Shown: positions 21,690-34,183 of the stretch, in pieces
Numbering within the stretch: position 1 is the first letter of the stretch
How the letters are laid out: every line of letters begins with the position of its first letter
From: Vicia villosa
Taxonomy: Eukaryota; Streptophyta; Magnoliopsida; Fabales; Fabaceae
Direction: 5' to 3'
Assembly: GCF_029867415.1 (NCBI RefSeq)
Contig: NC_081186.1
Coordinates: 108,812,128-108,876,127 of the forward strand
Length of the DNA: 64,000 bases
Position numbers and translations under genes: made by a program
The notes under the pieces: model-generated
Database searches by the model: none
What the model saw: the letters and a program-made list of their open reading frames with translations, nothing else
Told to the model about the DNA's origin: nothing

Positions 21690-22335
21690 TAGTACTAGTT
21701 TAAGATGACTGAAATTGTAAGTGCCAGCTTCTTCTATCAATTTTTGGCCACCAGCAGCAAGAAACCAAGCTGCTTCAGGCCCCCCTCTCCCTCCTTCTCT
21801 GATATATCTCTATCTGGTCCTATATATTTCATTCTTGTATGGCTGGTTGCAAGGTTCATAATTGAAATTAATGTGCATTGCATGCATCTGATCTGTTATA
21901 ATTTATCTTCTTCTTGGGAAACATATAAAACCTAGCCCTTGTATGTAAGAATATATAGAATATGCCACTTTTGGGGTTCACTTTCATCATGGACACTTCC
22001 ATGTATTTAACTTTTATGTTTTGGCATGAGAATATGATGTTTTTGTCTATGGGCTATTTTTTTTATTAATTACATCACTATGCTAGATAGATTTTCCCAG
22101 CCCAGTCATCCAAACAGGTGATAGGGGGTGTCCAAAAACAGAATCTTGTTTTCTAAGGGGTAAATGCTAAAAAATTTTTAATAAGGGGGAAAACCGAAAC
22201 TCGCTACTTTGGCAGGGGGTGAAATGTATTTAACCCTAAATTTAATAATGCATGAAGACAATGTAAATAATATTTTTGATATCTTTATATAACTTTGTAT
22301 GAATTTTTTATTATGATTAATTTGTATGGTTTATT
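21690..22335. repeat. Segmental duplication, copy 1
   Basis: Matches 30880-31335 in the same orientation. Shared landmarks, in order, are CCCTCTCC/CTCCC tract, GGTCCTATATAT, ATTAATGTGCATTGCATGCA, CTTCTTGGGAA, CATATAAAACC, CACTTTTGGGG, GAGAATATGATGTTTTTGTC and TTTTTATTATGATTAATTTG. Copy 1 has an extra insert around 22085-22235 (GGGGGTAAATG-type, possibly a small element). Short reading frames differ between copies, so coding is unlikely. TATAAAA with an upstream CATGCA (RY-like) motif suggests promoter-like sequence. Confidence 0.75.
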
Positions 22336-22559
22336 AAGATTTTAAGACTATTATAAATGTAAAGTTTAAGCCTCATCTAAGGTTGTAGTTTTCTCTAGAC
22401 AAAATTTCTACTTGATAAAACCTTTTGGAGATTTATTTAAGATTCTAATAATTTGTAGTGTATAACTCATGCGGAAGATGAATATTTCACTAGAATACTT
22501 TAGCATGGGAAATTAAAAATGCAATGTATAATATGGGTAGTAATTCTATTCCAGACCCT

Positions 22560-25467
22560 AATAGTTTTGGGGATGTTTTTCCAAGCCTATTGGATTATAG
22601 TATTTGATGTGATTAATTCAATGAATCTGTTTTTTGAACAGGGTTTGATCCTCGTTAATCTCAATTCTGTAATATGATTTTGATATCTAAACAATATGGA
22701 GTAAATTATAAGGAGTAATATAGACCTCATGCACTTGTAAATTTTTAATTCAAAATCATCACTAAGATCAGTTAGGCTGGACATCTTAACTCCTAAAATT
22801 ATTTCAGAACACCAAAGAGGCTTCAATAGAGGCATAAATATTTATGAGTGTATTAAGATTATTTTAAAAGCTATTAATATATTCGACAAGAAATCCTTTG
22901 AAGATAGATATCAAAAAAGCCTTTGATAATTTAGATTGGTAATATCTTATTAAGTTCCTGTTCAATTTGGCTTTGATAAAAAATTTAGTGATTGGTTTCT
23001 TACCATTCTCCATTCAGCCAAACTATTTATCAATTATGATAAATGAGAAACAATGTAAGATTTTTTTCTTGCTCTAGAGGAGTGAGGAAACGAGATCCTT
23101 TATCTCCTTTTATCTTCTACATTGCTGACAAGACATTTAGTAGGCAGTTATCTATGTTGGTGGATCATGGTAAGTTTACTTGCATATTAGTTGGTAAGAT
23201 AACCATTTCTAGCCAATTTTTTTTGTAGATGACCTTATGATATTCTGCAAACCAACAAGGAAAAATGTTCTAGTCATTAATATCTTCTTCAAGAATATGG
23301 CCAAAATTATGGTCAACACATAAGTGTACGCTTTATGGTGGAGGTAGTTCTAGATCTAGGCTAAGACACATTGTAGATATGATGGCATTCACTGTAGGAC
23401 AGATACCGTTTAACTATTTTGGAATTCCTATTTTCAAATGCAAGTCTAAAATTCATTGTCTTTAGATCATAGATGATAGAGTACTATTCAAGGTAGTTAC
23501 ATGGTAGAGCCAACTTCTTTCTATGATGGATAGGGTTTAATTGATCTAATCAGTCATAAAAGGTATGCTTCTGTATAATCTTAAGGAATGTTTGTTTGAT
23601 GGATTCAAATCATATTCTAGTGAATATGGGGTTTGAATCCCACATTCTCATATTTATTTAAAGTTTTAACAATTGTACCTAGGTACTTTTTATTCCTAAG
23701 AATATAATCTATTCATTAAATTTTGAATATTTTTTCTCATATAAAATGGTGGAAATCTTACATTCACATGAGAATAAAAAGTAACCAACTATAACTACCC
23801 ACTCCTATATTATATAACATTTTTGTATTTATTTTTAAAATTCATAATTATAAATAAAATAAAATTTCAAAATATTATAAGGAACCTAAATAACATTGTA
23901 AACAAATTGATGAGAATTAAATTCATGACAATAAAATTCGTAGGAATGATATTCTCGAGATTAAAAATTTAATCCATCAAACAAACACACCCTTAGGATT
24001 TATGAATGGTTAATTAATATTCTTAACGAATTGGATTCTTACATTAGAAATTTTGTGTGGACATGTAGCATAGATAGTAGAAAACTTATTACTATATCTT
24101 GGAAGGTCATTTGCTCACCTTTGTCTAAAGGAGGTTTTGGTCTAAGAGATACTTAGACAATAAATAAATATGGTTGTTTATCTCTTTGTTTTCAATTGTT
24201 GACTATTAATAATCAATGTTCTTTTATGCTTATTAGTAGATACTCTAGGCAAAAAAAACCAATCATGCGTCATATTTCTTCTTCAATATGGTCTTGACAT
24301 TAAGAATTCATTTTACTTTCTGGATGAACGTAGTAGATGACAGATCTCTAATGATAAGGACATTGATTTATGGACTGACAATTGGTTGGAATACAAATTT
24401 AAAAATTTCCACCTAGTATTTTCAATAGATATTAAATTTATGCAAATAGATAAGGTCAATTCAATTATCCAAGGCATCCATTGGAACATTTCTCTCATCT
24501 TATCCATTTTAGATCCTCAAATTATTGAAGACATTTTGAAGATCAACTTGTTATATAATAATATTACTATTGATGAACTCATGTTAATAAGATCTACAAA
24601 TGATGATCTATCTCTTAAAGATGCATACAACTGTATCAGGAGAAATCACGTCGAGCCTTATTGGATAAAATTCATTTGACATACCTACATACCTCATTCT
24701 AAGTCACTAGTGACTTGTAAGCTAATGTATAATGTTATTGCAACAAATGAAAACCTAATTTGAATGCATATGATTTCAAGGTGCTCTCTTTGAAAAACCA
24801 CTTATTTCATAGATGCAAGTACACCTTACTTTTCTAGCATTGGACTGCGTGATTTGTCGGTATGAACATTGATAGAACTATTTATGAAAGCTTATTCAAA
24901 CTTTCTGGTAGAAGTTGGAGCTCTCAAATTGATAATATGATAACAACTCTCATCATAATAATTCTTCAGAAAACTTGGCAGACAAAAAAGAAATTAAGTT
25001 CCAAACTAGTAAAATTGACTTTAATGGAGATATTCTTCATGTTAATTAATATGTCTAATTGGCATCTACTTCTTTCAAGGGGCATATGTACTCTTCAATT
25101 CACGAGCTTACAATTATTAAATGATTTGACATCAAATTTTGACCTCTTCCCACACTTAGAATCATACATGTTAATTGGTATTTTTCTAGTCATGATTGGA
25201 TTAAATGCAACACATATGAAGTTTCAAGAGGAAATCCTAGAATATCAATTTGTGATGGCATATTTAGAAATAATTTACAAACATATTTTGGAGCTTTCTT
25301 TAATAAGTTTGGAGTTTGCACCTCCTTTCAATATGAGTTGCTGAGAATCATGCTTACTATCAAATGTGCTAACATGAGAAATTGGAGAGATCTCTAGCTT
25401 CAAACTCACTCATTGTTGGCCATTCGTGCATTTCCCAATGTAAATATTGTGGATCTATGTGCTTTCA
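22560..25467 (+). pseudogene. L1-type LINE, dead, 3' half
   Basis: Decayed non-LTR reverse transcriptase of the plant L1 type. Recognisable pieces in order: an RT segment around 22860-22960, 'SRGVRKRDPLSPFIF' near 23075, the 'LCSGG/GGFGLRD' region near 24130, 'DIDLWTDNWL' near 24360, and a C-terminal RNase H with 'DWIKCNTYEVSRGNP' near 25195 and 'IFRNNLQTYFGAFF' near 25265. Many stops and frame changes occur. No poly(A) tail is seen, because the 3' part is cut at 25468 by a CACTA element. A stretch at 23595-23990 looks unrelated and is probably another small insertion. Confidence 0.75.
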
Positions 25468-27417
25468 AACTGCTACAAAATGCGTAAACAACAACGCCAC
25501 GGTCAACACGGTTCTTCACTACACCGTGGTGACATCTCTAAAATAAGGCGCTACCATATTATTTTTGTTTTTTAATTAAAAATTAATTGTATATAACAAT
25601 GGTTGAGCAGCCAACAGTGGTAAAACCATTAAGCTTTCATGGGTTCGAACCTCAGCGCCATCACATATATTATTTCTTTAATGTTAAGGCGCGTCTTTTC
25701 TTTTTAACTTTTTTTTATATAAAAAACTTAAAGGGATATGACTACGGTTAGTACGTTCCACCGTTGTGATATATTTATAATAAATAAATACTTATCAATA
25801 TGGTTGGTAGGTAACCGTTGTGAAATAATTTACCCATATATAAGCGAATTAACTCTCACTTATTGACAGTAGTGCCATTTCCTTCATAGTGAAACCCTAG
25901 CACCCATTTTTTCTCTTCTTCGCCATTAGCCGTGAATCTTGTGCTTCATACGTTAAGATATTCTTCTTACATCTTATTGTTAGATAGTTTCCCATTATCT
26001 CATTTGTTGCATGTTGTTTTTGTTGATTAATTATTCTCATTTTTTCAGATTCGTCTTCACTACCTTAACAAAGACCATACTTTGGCTATGGTACATATTG
26101 TTTGTGTAGTTATGGAAAAAAGTACAAGAAGCATGAAGCTATGATGGAAACTTCATCCACCTTGTACTTCTTCTTCATAGCTTCACAAACAAGATGTTTT
26201 TCATACTCTATTGACAAATAAGTTTGCGTTTTCACATGTTGATAACTTTTATGGTTATTGTAGGACTTAACAAGAACAACACATTTTAGTTAATAAAGAA
26301 ACAACAGCGACATCAAACGTCATCTAGTTTGAGATACAATGAGACGAAATATAAGAAGTATGAAGTTGTTGTGTAAGCTTCTTCCTCCTTATGTTTCTTT
26401 TTCATTGCTTCACAAACTAGATGAACTTCAGAATTGATTCATGTTCCACAATTAGTTTCAATAAAAGGTGCATCCTGGAAGGTTATAATATATCTTTTTC
26501 ATTGCTCACAAATTTAAAATATATAGTTCTGTTGTATGATGTTGTTTAAGTTTATTATATTCTATGTATATTGTTTGTTTCACTAACCCTCACTTAAAAT
26601 ACATTCATTTAAATTGACATGGATACTATAATCTGAAAAATTAAGTTATACTTGAAAACCAATTTATATCAATCATTGTTTCTGAATTGCATGCGTCTCA
26701 TCATTCATTTGATGTTCTTTTACATATAGATTATGATATCATGACTAGGGTCCTCAGATGCATCGTTGTCTTCGATTACAGTTAAATTTCATTAACTACA
26801 ATTTATTAGATAATCTGCCTCATCATCAACACTAATAATCGTAAAAATTACAATTATTAAAATTACGATGATAAGTGATTATGATGAAAATTTAACTATA
26901 ATTGAAGATAACGATGTATCTAAGGATTTAGACCAATAAACCACAATATATATGTAAAAGAGGATGAAATGCACGATGAGACACGTGTAATCAGAAAAAA
27001 TAATGTTTTTTAAGTTGGTTTTCAAGAATAGCTTAATTTTCAGATTATAGACTTCTTCATCAATTTGAAAGCTTTTATTTCTTTAGTGAGGTGTATGGAA
27101 AACAAGAAATCTACATATTATATAATAAACTCTGGGCACTTTTCACAACGGTTATATATTGTAACCGTGATCAAAGGTCATTTATGATTTACATAATTTG
27201 TGCTGATGGGTTTCAAACCCAGTACCTATGTGTAAGTATCACAACGATTTATAAGTATAACCATTGTGATAAGTGGCGCGCGTCCTGCCTTTCAATAACA
27301 GTTTCCAAACCGTGATAGAAACAATGAACTTACAACGACACCTACTTAACAACGGTATGACCCGCGTGATGGTACCCTTTTTGCAACCGTTGTGAAATGG
27401 GTTTTTCGTAGTAGTGT
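25468..27417. mobile_element. CACTA element, non-autonomous
   Basis: The right end on the minus strand is CACTACTACGAAAAACCC; the left end is AACTGCTACAAAATGCG, the same terminus with two changes in the first nine bases. A 3-bp target duplication TCA flanks it (25465-25467 and 27418-27420), the expected CACTA length. Subterminal ACCGT(T/G)GTGA-type motifs repeat in both orientations near both ends, as in En/Spm subterminal arrays. No transposase coding remains. Inside is a 0.5-kb fold-back (26584-27092). Confidence 0.8.
26584..27092. repeat. Fold-back inside the CACTA element
   Basis: Two arms of about 200 bp are inverted copies. The left has CTATAATCTGAAAAATTAAG, TGAAAACCAA, GTCTCATC and CTTTTACATATA; the right has their complements in reverse order. 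The centre holds GATGCATCGTTGTCTTCGAT against ATTGAAGATAACGATGTATC. No ORF. Confidence 0.7.
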
Positions 27418-27420
27418 CAG

Positions 27421-29860
27421 GTACAACTATCTACAACTATTAGATGATCCAGTTGGTTTTGGTGATGACAACACCTAACGTCAAACGAAATTCTGTGAAG
27501 TCTTTATCCATCAATACGATTCAATGGTCAATTTGATCTTTGTGAGATCAAATATCAAGCCACATCAATGATATCAACACCTTAGGTCAAACATTGTTCG
27601 ATGAAGTATTTGGTGACAAGTGTCCATAAATATTTGATGATGGCATATGATAAAAGAAGTTATTTCAAGACTCGTTAGTTAAAAGAGCCAAGCTGTAATT
27701 GAATTGCTTAGTACTCGATAAATCTAGCATAGAGGCTTGAATATCCAAAGTTGAGAAAATGAGGAATTGTGAAAGCTCGTCTTGAAATTGCAGTCATCGT
27801 CAGTACCATTTTAGTTTTGATAATTTGTCAATTTGTGTGTATCTGCATTATTTTATTTATTGGATATTTATAATTTATCAATTATGTGTAAATGCATCTT
27901 CGTTTTTAATGCATGCTTGTAATTCGTTTGGATTCATTTGTATTCATTTGCTTTGGCTATGATTATTATTGGGCATTTGAGAACCTCTCAATTCAATGAT
28001 TTAGGAGTTTAATCCATGAAAATATTTCTTTTTTAAGCCTAGCAATTGGATATATCAATGTTTTAAATATAGCTTTAATCACACCTTAGAATGCTTGAAT
28101 CAAGGCTGCAAATATGCTTTATTTGAATCATTCACAGTGGGACTCAAATCATGAACTCATGTGAAAGTTCAGAATTGCCACTATGTCTCTTGATTCGACT
28201 CATGACAGTATGATTCGAATCATGTTTGTACTTGATTTTAGTCATGGTGCATAATTGATTTGAATCATGGTTTCATTCCCCCACTTTCCAACCTTTGATT
28301 TAAGTTGTTGTTTCTTGGATTCAAATCATTACTTCATAATTTGATAAAATCTCATTGTTTTCTTGTTTTTCTAGCGTGTCTACCCTCTAGCACCAATTCT
28401 TCAATATCTTCTTTTTTGTTTATGGTGTATAGAAAGTGTGATCAAAAACCAAAAAAAGAAGAAGAAGTAGAAGAAGTGTGATACTGACAATGTGTGTGAG
28501 GTAACACTATCTCGTGTAACACTTTGTGTATGATTTTTTGTAGTAGAACTAAAAAATAAAGAAAAAAGAGTAGATCATCCAATTTGAATTGATAAATCTC
28601 ATAACATTCACCAAGAACCCAAAAACCCATTTTTTCCAAGAACCTTGGGGAAACTAAAGAGTGTTCTCTTCATTCACTAATACCTAATTATTGATTCCTT
28701 GTGATTAACCTCCTAGAATCTGGATCTTATGAGAATTAGTTGTATGTGTGAGATTCTTCAGATACTATTTATCATCTTCAACCTTTATCAAGAACCATTG
28801 TTTTGGATCTCTAACTATAAAGATTAATTGAGGGAAAGATGTAAATTAAATGTACATTAGGGAATCTAATATTTTTCTTTGAAGTTATGTTTTTGTTTAT
28901 CAGGTGGAAAAATCGTTTCTTGGGTATGGATTTTGGTTGTGTGTTGTTCATCAAGAGAGAGGATTTTCTCTATACTCCATCGAAGACTTTGGTAAAACCA
29001 TCTGAAGGTTGTAGCATAACAAAAATGGGGGTTGTCCATCTATTCGAGGCTAATGGCAATTGCTTAGATGCGTATTCGTCAGATCGGAAGAAAGGATACT
29101 GCATAAAATGGATCTTGGAGCAGGTTATAGTGGATAGCAAGATTATTGGATTAAGATCGTTGAGGATATATAATGTAGCAGTTGAGTATCTGCATCAACA
29201 AAAAATATTTTCATTTGATATGTGTGCAGGCTAATACAGTGTGGCTATTATTTTTTGGATTAATGATAGTTCATTGTATCAAAATACTTTTATATTAACT
29301 TTTGAAAGTTGAATACCTGATTATTTACCAATGGTTTTAAACCATTGAATACTTGAGTAGGTGTGTGCAAGGATGATAGCACCGAACCAATATATATCTC
29401 GGTGTACTCTCTTTCTTCCCTATCTTTGTTTAATTTCTTGCATTCGTTATGTATTTGTCTCATCCTAGCATCGCTTGTATGTCATCCTGGTTAAATCATG
29501 CTTATAGCGTTTTATTGTGTAAACATGGGCCTGTGTTGCATCAAACTTATTGAATTGTCTTCAATTCAATTATGATTAAAGCATTTCTATGTTGGGTGTT
29601 TAGTATTTTTGGATCAAGCAAATTGAATTGTCCTATATTGATTATGTCTTTGAAAAAAGATCACTCCACTAGTGACCCCAATGAAATATCTTGGTTAAAA
29701 ATCATCTTCATGAGCTTATAAGCTTCCATCTTGTTTTGCTTTTGCTTCCTCTCATAAATCTCTTATTTTGTTGCAAAAAGTTTTTAAATCGTTTTAAAGG
29801 GGATCAGTCTATTTAGCCCCCCTTTCTAGAACTTTTTCTTACTTATTTCCTCAACCAACA
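27421..29860 (+). repeat. Probable Copia-type LTR, decayed
   Basis: The right end reads CCTCAACCAACA (29849-29860) and is followed after two bases by a primer-binding site, so this is the 3' end of a 5' LTR on the plus strand. The left end is not fixed: GTTGGTTTTGGTGATGACAAC near 27449 resembles Copia LTR starts. If correct the LTR is about 2.4 kb. A CCCCCCTTTCTAGAAC motif near its end is typical of Sirevirus-like LTRs. Frames inside (such as 28887-29234) have no family resemblance. Confidence 0.45.
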
Positions 29861-29862
29861 AG

Positions 29863-29874
29863 TGGCCTCAGAGC
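29863..29874 (+). other. Primer-binding site, tRNA-iMet type
   Basis: TGGCCTCAGAGC differs at two of twelve bases from TGGTATCAGAGC. It lies two bases after the LTR end CAACA. Confidence 0.6.
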
Positions 29875-30879
29875 TGGTATTTTGATCAAGTCTAAGTGAC
29901 TTTAAAAGTCGAGGATATGAATTCTTTTCGATCCTAAATTTTTTGGAAGCTTTCTCATCTAAGTGGATATGAAACATATTTTATTTGCTTCCTAATGGTT
30001 GATTTATCATTGTCTGATCAAATAAGGAACAATGTCAAGTAATTCTCTACTAGAATGTTATTTGATCGTTAATTGAAATAAAGAAATTCTCAAAGATTAA
30101 TTCATCCAGGATTGAACTAACAAAGTTTTGAGATGTGTGTAGGAATAATTAGAAATCTAGAATTTTTGTATATAGTTTTGCGGCACTTATCGACTCTTTT
30201 TCCTCAACTTGTGCGTGAATGCGTACGTTTTCGTTATATTTGTACATGTTACATATTCTTTGAGTTTTCAATCATCACAATCCTCCCCCCGCCCGGTTCA
30301 AAAATAGTGTCTATTTGACACCTCTTAATTAAATTGTAGAATAATTTATACATTATGAGCTCTTTTAAATTTAAAATATCTCACATTTTTAAAGAGAGAA
30401 TTACATTTGCAAAGAGATTAGTCAGTGTAGCTTTTTTTTTTTTACTATGATACTTGATAGAATTCACTTCTTATTTATTCTTTAGAAAGGTCATGAGCTA
30501 TAGGATGAACATGTTCAACTATCGATTTTGCTAAATGTTTGATGTGTTGGATTTTATATCCCAATCCTTTTTATTTTTCCTTTTTTATTCAATAATTTGC
30601 TCTCTCTCCCTCTCCCTCTCACAAAAGAGACAATATTATTTCAATTTAATGTGTTGGTTTTACCGATAAATAGGCCGGATCACATCGGTTCCTGCCGATG
30701 TCAATTGCCAATTGCATTTTTAGTCTCTTGATCTTTTTAATACGCTCTACCTTCTGGTTATTGGTCTAAGTTCTAACCGATCCAAGCAATCGAGTAGAAC
30801 CGACTTTTAAAACACTGGTTTTAGTAAAGTAAACATGTCTTAATTATAAACCGAACCATGATAAATTACTTATTAAGCT
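29875..30879. other. Retrotransposon leader or decayed sequence
   Basis: This follows the primer site, where gag should lie, but no gag motif can be read in any frame. A CT-rich microsatellite (TCTCTCTCCCTCTCCCTCTC) sits near 30600. Confidence 0.5.
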
Positions 30880-31335
30880 GACTTCAATTGTAACTGCCCA
30901 AATTTCAATTTTACCCTCCCTCCCCCGTGATATCTCTCTCCATGGTCCTATATATATTGGAATTAATGTGCATTGCATGCATCTGATCTGTAATAATTTA
31001 TCATCTTCTTGGGAAGCATATAAAACCCCAGCAGCAAACCCTTATATATGTAAGAAAATAAAGGATATGTCACTTTTGGGGCTCACTTCTACTCTGGACA
31101 CTCTAATAGTCTCTTTCTGGTCCTGCATTAATATATGTGTCTGTATTTTATTCTATTTCTTTTGCATGAGAATATGATGTTTTTGTCTATATGTTAAATT
31201 ATGATTAATCACAACACTAGCTTATTAAAATTTATTAGTGTTTGACGGCAATATAAATAAGATTCATGAAATCGTTTGATGAAATTTAATTTATATGATT
31301 TTTTATTATGATTAATTTGTATAAGCAATTATTTT
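30880..31335. repeat. Segmental duplication, copy 2
   Basis: Direct copy of 21690-22335, about 9.2 kb away, with many substitutions and without the 150-bp insert of copy 1. It keeps GTGCATTGCATGCATCTGATCTG, CATATAAAACC and GAGAATATGATGTTTTTGTC-type landmarks in order. The conserved TATAAAA and CATGCA motifs suggest the ancestral unit was a promoter or untranslated region. No gene is seen downstream of either copy. Confidence 0.75.
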
Positions 31336-32719
31336 GTAATTTAAGATTTAGAACTTTAAATATTCATCAACTTGAATATGCTCAAAACATATAAATTAAC
31401 AGCTAATAGTGCTTGAAAAATATTATTTCTTTTAAAATAAGTGATATATTTACGAAAATTATTTATTCTAAAATAATTGATGTTTTTAGTTCTAAATACA
31501 AGTTTAATTTTTATTTTTTAATTATACTTTTTAAATAATTTTCTAATTTATTATTCTCTTAATTTACAGTTAACATAATTAATATTTCCTAATAGATAAT
31601 AAAAATAATTTAATAAAATTACTCTCATATCCCTTTCATTCATCTCATGTTTCTAAATTTGTGTGACACTTATTTTAAAACCGATTAAATATTATTTTAG
31701 GGTTATGAAAGCTGCTAGTTCTAGCATTAGAACCAACCAGCATTTAAATTATGTATATGATAAGAAAATTTCTAGAGTTTATGAATTAATTATAATAATA
31801 TTTGAAAATAAAGAGATTGAAATAATTAACATGTTAAATTACAATTTAAACAAACATTTAATTTATTTTTTAAAAAATCCAATTAAAAAATAGAACAAAT
31901 AAAACAAGACTGTGGTATTTAAAACTGGACCATAGAAGATCCCATGATCTTATAATAGATAGACATCTATACAATATTAATTTTTCATTTATTATACAAT
32001 AGGTTAATTAAATTTTTGGTTCTTATAAATATTACAGTTATATTTTTAATTTTTTTTGGATTTTGGCAACGATTTTAGCTGATTTTGATAATAATTTTTT
32101 TGTAAAAATCGTTGTCTAAAAGCAAGAAGAAACTCAAAATTAAAATTACAATATTTATAGAGATAAAAACTTATTTAACTCTTATAACAATATTCAAAAC
32201 CTTCATGATTTAGAACTATTACAATCATCTTAGAATTTGGATAAAATCAAATTTATAATATAGTAATATAAGTAGGGTAGTGGAATGAGTAGTGGTCCTT
32301 GATAATTTAGTACTATTATAATGATTTGGATTGATCACTGGAAACACACCGCATGCGTCCAATGATCCAATTTTTCTGTTAATTAATTAATGGAAAGCCA
32401 CGCCAATTCAAAGTTGAAAAACTTCTGCTAGCTTTATGATCGTCTTAAATATTTATAATGCAACCTCCACATCATCCTCTTAATTACTCTATACACTCTC
32501 TACTTTTTAGGGTAGGGATGCTTTTTCATTAATTCAAAACCCATTTTGGATCAAACAACTCTGATGATTCTTAACCTTAGGGTAATGTTAACGTTTCTTG
32601 GCAACATACAACTATCATCCATCTATACCAATGCCACCATTAACAATTTGACTTTTGTTATATTGTACTATGTGTAATAAACAATTTACATTAACATTTT
32701 CTCTTTTAAAATAACTATA
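31336..32719. other. AT-rich intergenic stretch
   Basis: Nothing recognisable on either strand. Confidence 0.6.
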
Positions 32720-32727
32720 GTTTTAGG

Positions 32728-33417
32728 TAAAGCTGTCAAAAATTATCTGGCCTTAAACAGGTCGGTCTTGGTAGGTCCGAGATTTTTTAGGGTTGGACAA
32801 AAAAAAACCTGTGTATTATGGGCTCGAGATTTATTATCAGAGTCTGGCTTAGATAGGCTTTGGGCTATCCGGCCCTAAATAGACTTTTTTAATTAAAAAT
32901 TAAAAAAACAACTCCATATTATTTATTATAAATAAAATTAAAAACTATGTTATTTTAAACATAATACATTTTTAAGTACTATATTATCTCTTATAAATAC
33001 TATAATGTGTTTCTAAAGACAATATATGTCTAAATTGTATAAAATAATACTTGAATATTTATTATATGAGAAAAATTAATATAATACGATGAAAAGTGTT
33101 GATTATATCAATGTATAATATTTAAAAAAAGAAAGATTGAATAGAATAGAGATAAAATTTAGTGAACGGAGAAAAATCAATATATTATTTTGGAGTAAGA
33201 TGATATAAATATTAATATATATTTTTAAATTTATAATTATGCGGGTCTAATGGGCTACCCACGGTCCATATGGGCTAACCCTAATGTGTAGCGGGATTTT
33301 CAGGGTTGGGCTAAAAAGACCCTGAAAAATATGGACTCTAATTTTAAAACCCCAGCCCTATAACTTTTCGGGCCTGGCAGGCCAGCCCAAATGGGCTAGC
33401 CCATTTTAACAGTTCTA
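32728..33417. mobile_element. hAT-like MITE, 690 bp
   Basis: Ends read TAAAGCTGTCAAAA (left) and TAGAACTGTTAAAATGGGC (minus strand, right). An 8-bp target duplication GTTTTAGG (32720-32727) / GTTTTAGA (33418-33425) matches at seven of eight bases, the hAT signature. GGGCTA/GGCC-rich subterminal regions flank an AT-only core. No ORF. Confidence 0.75.
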
Positions 33418-33709
33418 GTTTTAGATGACGGAGTGTACCTGAAAATACTTTGACTCTAAAATAAGACATGTTTTGTCTGAAAGTTCTAACTTAATTGACA
33501 GAAATCAGTATTATTAAATTGAACACTATTAATAGTTTTTGAACTATGATATTTACGATTGTGTGTGTGAGTTTCTGATGATTATTACTGCTTTATCTAC
33601 CTAAAAAAAATATGTTCTAGCATGTAACAAACAGATTGATTAGGTATGTGCTCATACTTAAATATGAGTTTTTTTTCTTTCTAAATTGTCAATCCTTTTT
33701 CAAAATTTG

Positions 33710-34027
33710 TGTTCAGAACATTGAGTTCATCATGAAAGAAAGATAAAAAAGAGAAGAGAGAATTGAATTGATACAATCAACTGTGTTATTAAGCTTAGCT
33801 TGAAATGGTGCATATGTCATTTATATATAGATCATCAAATAACTTTTAAACGGTCTTACCAAACCGTAATTAACCAAATAAACTCTAACTAACTAGTTTC
33901 TCAAAATAGCAACTTTTTAACTACTTTTTAAAAACTAGTTACTAAAAATAGGAAAGTTAGTTACAAACAAAAAAATTTCTTTAAATACATCATCACTCCA
34001 ATTCTTTAATGCTTTACTCTTTCAACA
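33710..34027 (-). repeat. Copia 3' LTR
   Basis: TGTTCAGAACATTG...CTTTCAACA on the plus strand, 318 bp. On the minus strand it begins TGTTGAAAGAG and is preceded by the purine-rich tract AGCTTGAGGAGGA (34028-34040), the normal polypurine primer. A TATATATAAATG TATA-like motif lies inside. Confidence 0.75.
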
Positions 34028-34183
34028 TCCTCCTCAAGCTTAAGCATGGTATATGTCTAACCTGCTAAGCTTGGAAACAAAACTACTAAATTTACTTGTA
34101 GCCAAGATTTTGTAAGGAAATCAACCAGCTGTTCTTGGGTAGATATAGGCAGCAATTTCAGCATGCATTGTTGAACTTTCTCT
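34028..34183 (-). pseudogene. Copia RNase H C-terminus
   Basis: The minus-strand translation gives 'ISTQEQLVDFLTK', the conserved end of the Copia RNase H region, and then stops before the polypurine tract at 34028. The rest of the gene lies beyond the CACTA insertion, from 38908. Confidence 0.75.

Noticed and set aside
21690..22335. MIRNA precursor
   Set aside because: No mature miRNA that I know could be matched in either duplicate, and no strong hairpin was visible by eye; kept only as an unexplained duplication.
28887..29234. 115-codon plus-strand frame
   Set aside because: No recognisable domain and located inside a probable LTR.
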